Source: Burkholderiaceae bacterium
GTDB lineage: Bacteria > Pseudomonadota > Gammaproteobacteria > Burkholderiales > Burkholderiaceae_C
Direction: 5' to 3'
Length of the DNA stretch: 64,000 bases
Assembly: GCA_026125795.1 (NCBI GenBank)
Contig: JAHCKM010000004.1
Span: 806,001-870,000 of the forward strand
Below the pieces are notes generated by a model. That model did not search any database. It was not told the origin of the DNA and saw nothing but the letters and a program-made list of their open reading frames with translations. The first letter of the stretch is position 1. The number at the start of each line of letters is the position of its first letter. The position numbers and the translations under genes were made by a program. Of this stretch, positions 61,322 through 64,000 are shown one piece after another.

Positions 61322-62191
61322 ATGGCAACAACCCCTTCCCCCCATTCACTCACCCTGGTGCTCGGTGCGAGCGGCAAGACCGGACGGCGCGTCGCGCAGC
61401 GGCTGCGCGCGCTTGGGCACCCGGTGCGCCTCGGCTCGAGAAGCGGCGCGCCGCCCTTCGAGTGGACCCAACCCGACGGCTGGCCCCACGTGCTGCGCGG
61501 TGCGACGGCCGTGTACACCAGCTACCAGCCGGACCTGGCGGCGCCGGGCGCAACGCAGGCCATCGGCGCGTTCACCGCGCAGGCCGCTCGTTGTGGCGTG
61601 CGCCGCCTGGTGCTGCTGTCAGGGCGCGGCGAGCCCGAGGCGCAGGCCTGCGAGCAGATCGTGCGCGACTCAGGGCTCGAGTTCACGCTGCTGCGCGCCA
61701 GCTGGTTCGCGCAGAACTTCAGCGAAGGCCACTTCGTCGATGCCATCGTCGCCGGTGCGGTGGAGCTTCCGGTGGCCGATATCGCGGAGCCCTTCATCGA
61801 CATCGACGACATCGCCGACGCCGCGGTGGCGGCGCTCACCGACGACCGCCACGTCGGCCGCCTGTACGAGATGACGGGGCCGCGCCTGCTGACGTTTGCG
61901 CAAGCGGTCGAAGAGATCGCGCGGGCCACGCGGCGCCCGATCCGCTACGCGCGCGTCGCGCCCGAGGCCTACAGCGCGTCGCTGCTGGCGCACGGCGTGC
62001 CGGCACAAGACGTGGCACTGATTCGCCATCTCTTCACCGAAGTGCTCGACGGCCGCAACGCCTCCCTCGCCGACGGGGTGCAGCAGTCTTTGGGCCGGCC
62101 GGCGCGCGACTTCGGCGCGTTCGTGCGCAGCGCCGCCTCCTCCGGGGTGTGGAACGTCCAGGGGCGGCAGCCGGCGCCGCGGGCCGCGTGA
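61322..62191 (+). CDS. NmrA-like NAD(P)-binding protein
   Basis: A 289-residue atypical SDR of the NmrA/NAD(P)H:quinone-oxidoreductase type. The cofactor motif LVLGASGKTGRRVAQRL is at residues 11-27, RRLVLLSGRGEPEAQACEQI near 95, and FTLLRASWFAQNFSEGHFVD near 123; no SDR Tyr-x-x-x-Lys is seen, as usual for NmrA. It may be a redox sensor or a quinone or enone reductase. A CAGGAGA site precedes the start. It is the main predicted target of the divergent TetR, and it overlaps the DUF1772 gene by one base. Confidence 0.9.
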   Translation: MATTPSPHSLTLVLGASGKTGRRVAQRLRALGHPVRLGSRSGAPPFEWTQPDGWPHVLRGATAVYTSYQPDLAAPGATQAIGAFTAQAARCGVRRLVLLSGRGEPEAQACEQIVRDSGLEFTLLRASWFAQNFSEGHFVDAIVAGAVELPVADIAEPFIDIDDIADAAVAALTDDRHVGRLYEMTGPRLLTFAQAVEEIARATRRPIRYARVAPEAYSASLLAHGVPAQDVALIRHLFTEVLDGRNASLADGVQQSLGRPARDFGAFVRSAASSGVWNVQGRQPAPRAA

Positions 62192-62658
62192 TGGATGCGC
62201 TGCTGTGCATCGCCGGGCTGGGCAGCGCGCTGATCGCCGGCGTGTTCTTCGCCTTCTCGGTGTGCGTGATGCGTGCGCTCGCCGCGCAGCCGCCGGCGCA
62301 CGGCATCGCCGTGATGCAGTCGATCAACACCGTGATCCTGAACCGCTGGTTCCTGGTGCCGTTCGTCGGGCTTGCGCCGCTCGCCGTGATGCTGGCCGTC
62401 GCCGCGTCGTGGCGCTGGGGCGAGCCCGGTGCGCCGTTCGTCGTGGCCGGTGGTCTGCTCTATGCGATCGGGTCGTTCGGCGTGACGATGCGCTGCAACG
62501 TGCCGCGCAACCAAGCGCTGGCCGCCGTGTCTGCACACAGCGACGAAGGCGCGCGTCTGTGGTCCGGCTACATCGATGTGTGGACCCGGTGGAACCACGT
62601 GCGCACGGTCGCATCGCTGCTGGCGGCCGCGGCGTTCATCTCGGCGCTGATGCACTGA
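62191..62658 (+). CDS. DUF1772 membrane protein
   Basis: A 155-residue, four-helix membrane protein of the DUF1772 (anthrone oxygenase-like) family: ALLCIAGLGSALIAGVFFAF, WFLVPFVGLAPLAVMLAVAA, VVAGGLLYAIGSFGVTMRCN and a final helix TVASLLAAAAFISALM. The motif VPRNQAL near residue 108 is typical. Fungal relatives oxidise anthrones; bacterial function is unknown. It is coupled to the NmrA-like gene by a TGATG overlap and so is under the same TetR control. Confidence 0.88.
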   Translation: MDALLCIAGLGSALIAGVFFAFSVCVMRALAAQPPAHGIAVMQSINTVILNRWFLVPFVGLAPLAVMLAVAASWRWGEPGAPFVVAGGLLYAIGSFGVTMRCNVPRNQALAAVSAHSDEGARLWSGYIDVWTRWNHVRTVASLLAAAAFISALMH

Positions 62659-62793
62659 CCGACCGTCCCCCACGGCGGCGCTGACGGTCGCTGACCGCGC
62701 CCCGATCGACGCGCGGCGGCTGTCTGTCCTACACCGGGCGGCGGCCGTGCCCGACACGCCGGCCGGCAGCGCGTGGGCAGACTGGCAGCCATC

Positions 62794-63291
62794 ATGCAGA
62801 ACTTCTTCAAAGCCGGTGCCGTGGCAGGCGCACTGATGCTGGCTTGTGCAGCCGGCGCGCAGACCGGGGGCCACCGCATCGATCCGGCCACCGACAGGCC
62901 GACTGCCGACCTGAGCGGCCGCGCGCGCATTGGCATCGCGTCGTTCTATGCCCCGATGTTCTTCGGCCGCAAGATGGCCGACGGCACGCCGATGGATCCC
63001 GAGGGCGACAACGCCGCAAGCCGCACCCTGCCGCTCGGTACGAGGGCGCGGGTGACGCACCTGGAGACCGGCGAGAGCGCGGTCGTCACGATCCAGGACC
63101 GCGGTCCCTACGTGAAGGGACGCATCATCGACCTGTCGCCGGCAACGGCGCGACGCATTGGCATCACGCAGGCGATGGGCCTGGCCAAGGTGGAAGTGAC
63201 GCCGATCGCCGTGCCGCTGCCCGATGGCCGCGTGCGCTGGGGCGAGGGCAGCCGGTACGCGATGGCCACCGGCGGGATGCGCGTGCAATGA
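62794..63291 (+). CDS. RlpA-like septal-ring lipoprotein/lytic transglycosylase family protein
   Basis: A 165-residue exported double-psi beta-barrel protein. The signal peptide is MQNFFKAGAVAGALMLACAA; mature features are ASFYAPMFFGRKMADGTPMD, LPLGTRARVTHLETGESAVV, and IQDRGPYVKGRIIDLSPATA with the catalytic-type Asp-Arg-Gly. Classical RlpA is a lytic transglycosylase acting on peptide-free glycan at the septum; here there is no SPOR domain, so localisation is probably different. A GTG at 62773 would add seven residues. Confidence 0.9.
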   Translation: MQNFFKAGAVAGALMLACAAGAQTGGHRIDPATDRPTADLSGRARIGIASFYAPMFFGRKMADGTPMDPEGDNAASRTLPLGTRARVTHLETGESAVVTIQDRGPYVKGRIIDLSPATARRIGITQAMGLAKVEVTPIAVPLPDGRVRWGEGSRYAMATGGMRVQ

Positions 63292-63303
63292 CGCGCCGCC
63301 GCC

Positions 63304-64000
63304 TCAGGGACGTGTGCCGAACTCCGCCCGCTCGGCGGTCCAGCGCAGCGCCTGCTCGCTGAGCGTGAAGCCGAGCCCCGGCCGATCGGGCACCCACATG
63401 CGACCGCCTTTCAGCTGCAGCGGCTCGTTGAACAGCGGTCCCAGCCACTCGAAGTGCTCGAGCCAGGGCTCCTCGGGATACGCGGCCGCCAGGTGCAGGT
63501 GGATCTCCATGGCGAAGTGCGGGGCCAGCTTGCGCCCCTTGAAGCTGCCGAGCGCCATGATCTGCAAGAACGGCGTGATGCCGCCGACGCGCGGCGCGTC
63601 GGGCTGGATGAAATCGCTGCCGTCGGCCATGATCAGCTGCGCGTGCTCGCCGAAGCTGGTGAGCATCTCGCCGGTGGCGATCGGCGCATCGAAGCGCGCG
63701 GCCAGTTGCGCATGGCCCTCGAAGTCGTAGGCATCCAGCGGCTCTTCGATCCAGGTGAGGTCCATCGGCTCGAAGGCGCGGCAGGCGCGCGTGGCCTTGG
63801 GCCGATCCCATTGCTGGTTGGCGTCCACCATGAGCGGGAACGCATCGCCCAGCAGCTTGCGCACCGCGCCCACGCGCTGCACGTCGACGCTCAGGTCCGG
63901 CTGGCCGACCTTGATCTTGATGCCGCCGATCCCGCTCTCGCGCGAGATCTCCACGTTCTTCAGCACCTGATCGAGCGGCGTGTGCAGATAGCCGCCCGAG
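63304..64000 (-). CDS. L-talarate/galactarate dehydratase-like enolase-superfamily enzyme (C-terminal part)
   Basis: The last 232 residues or so of an enolase-superfamily (mandelate racemase group) enzyme; the N-terminal capping domain is beyond the right edge. Active-site elements in the barrel are IKIKVG with the K-x-K bases, the metal ligands in LMVDANQQW, WIEEPLDAYD and ATGEMLTSF, and the acid/base histidine in LAPHFAMEIHLHLAAAYP. The pattern and the terminal AERAEFGTRP agree closely with talarate/galactarate dehydratases. These dehydrate hexarates. The neighbouring sugar-acid cluster at 47920-54997 makes hexarate use plausible. Confidence 0.88.
   Translation of the reverse strand, partial: SGGYLHTPLDQVLKNVEISRESGIGGIKIKVGQPDLSVDVQRVGAVRKLLGDAFPLMVDANQQWDRPKATRACRAFEPMDLTWIEEPLDAYDFEGHAQLAARFDAPIATGEMLTSFGEHAQLIMADGSDFIQPDAPRVGGITPFLQIMALGSFKGRKLAPHFAMEIHLHLAAAYPEEPWLEHFEWLGPLFNEPLQLKGGRMWVPDRPGLGFTLSEQALRWTAERAEFGTRP

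Overview
The window is GC-rich chromosomal DNA from a betaproteobacterium, most likely a Burkholderiales member near Rubrivivax, Leptothrix, Methylibium or Piscinibacter. This rests on recognised protein families and gene order: a red-type (form IC) RuBisCO operon, an hpa meta-cleavage cluster, Tct transporters and hairpin-rich intergenic repeats. No database search was possible. The set suggests a metabolically flexible, facultatively autotrophic bacterium. I saw no rRNA, tRNA, CRISPR array, phage or complete insertion sequence.

Layout. 1-8968: a Calvin-cycle operon on the minus strand (cbbL-cbbS-cbbX-fbp-prk-tkt-gph-aldolase) with a divergent cbbR. 8992-9608: a frameshifted SnoaL/NTF2-like gene. 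9878-27344: sixteen co-directional genes, most of them overlapping or tightly spaced, encoding an ApbE flavin transferase, an HzsA-like heme lipoprotein, a second Cys-His lipoprotein, two outer-membrane beta-barrels, a TlpA thioredoxin, DUF4266, DUF3570, several TPR lipoproteins, ExbB, two ExbD and an AgmX/TonB-like protein. 27345-36842: 4-hydroxyphenylacetate/homoprotocatechuate catabolism (hpaR, hpaG1, hpaG2, hpaE, hpaD, hpaF, hpaH) with several interspersed genes. 36931-47807: mixed genes (OmpA lipoprotein, metallohydrolase, acyltransferase, LytS/LytR-type pair, PLP lyase, two di-heme cytochromes around an MFS transporter, a flagellar-rod-like orphan). 47920-54997: a sugar-acid module (6-phosphogluconate dehydrogenase, complete ABC importer, gluconokinase, GntR regulator). 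55059-60484: a TctCBA importer with a YiiX-like hydrolase and a divergent MmgE/PrpD protein. 60623-64000: a TetR/NmrA pair with a clear operator, a DUF1772 protein, an RlpA-like protein, and a truncated talarate/galactarate dehydratase.

The most interesting part is the 17.5-kb block at 9878-27344. It joins a proton-driven ExbB/ExbD/ExbD/AgmX envelope module, whose parts list resembles the Myxococcus Agl-Glt machinery, to a periplasmic/outer-membrane redox set (heme lipoproteins, TlpA, ApbE, DUF4266/DUF3570). One ExbD paralogue has Asn where the proton-carrying Asp should be. I know of no characterised function for the whole assembly. Other notable points are a compact divergent hpaR/hpaG1 promoter predicted to give near-leaderless transcripts, and a dispersed two-hairpin repeat with a compensatory base-pair change between copies.
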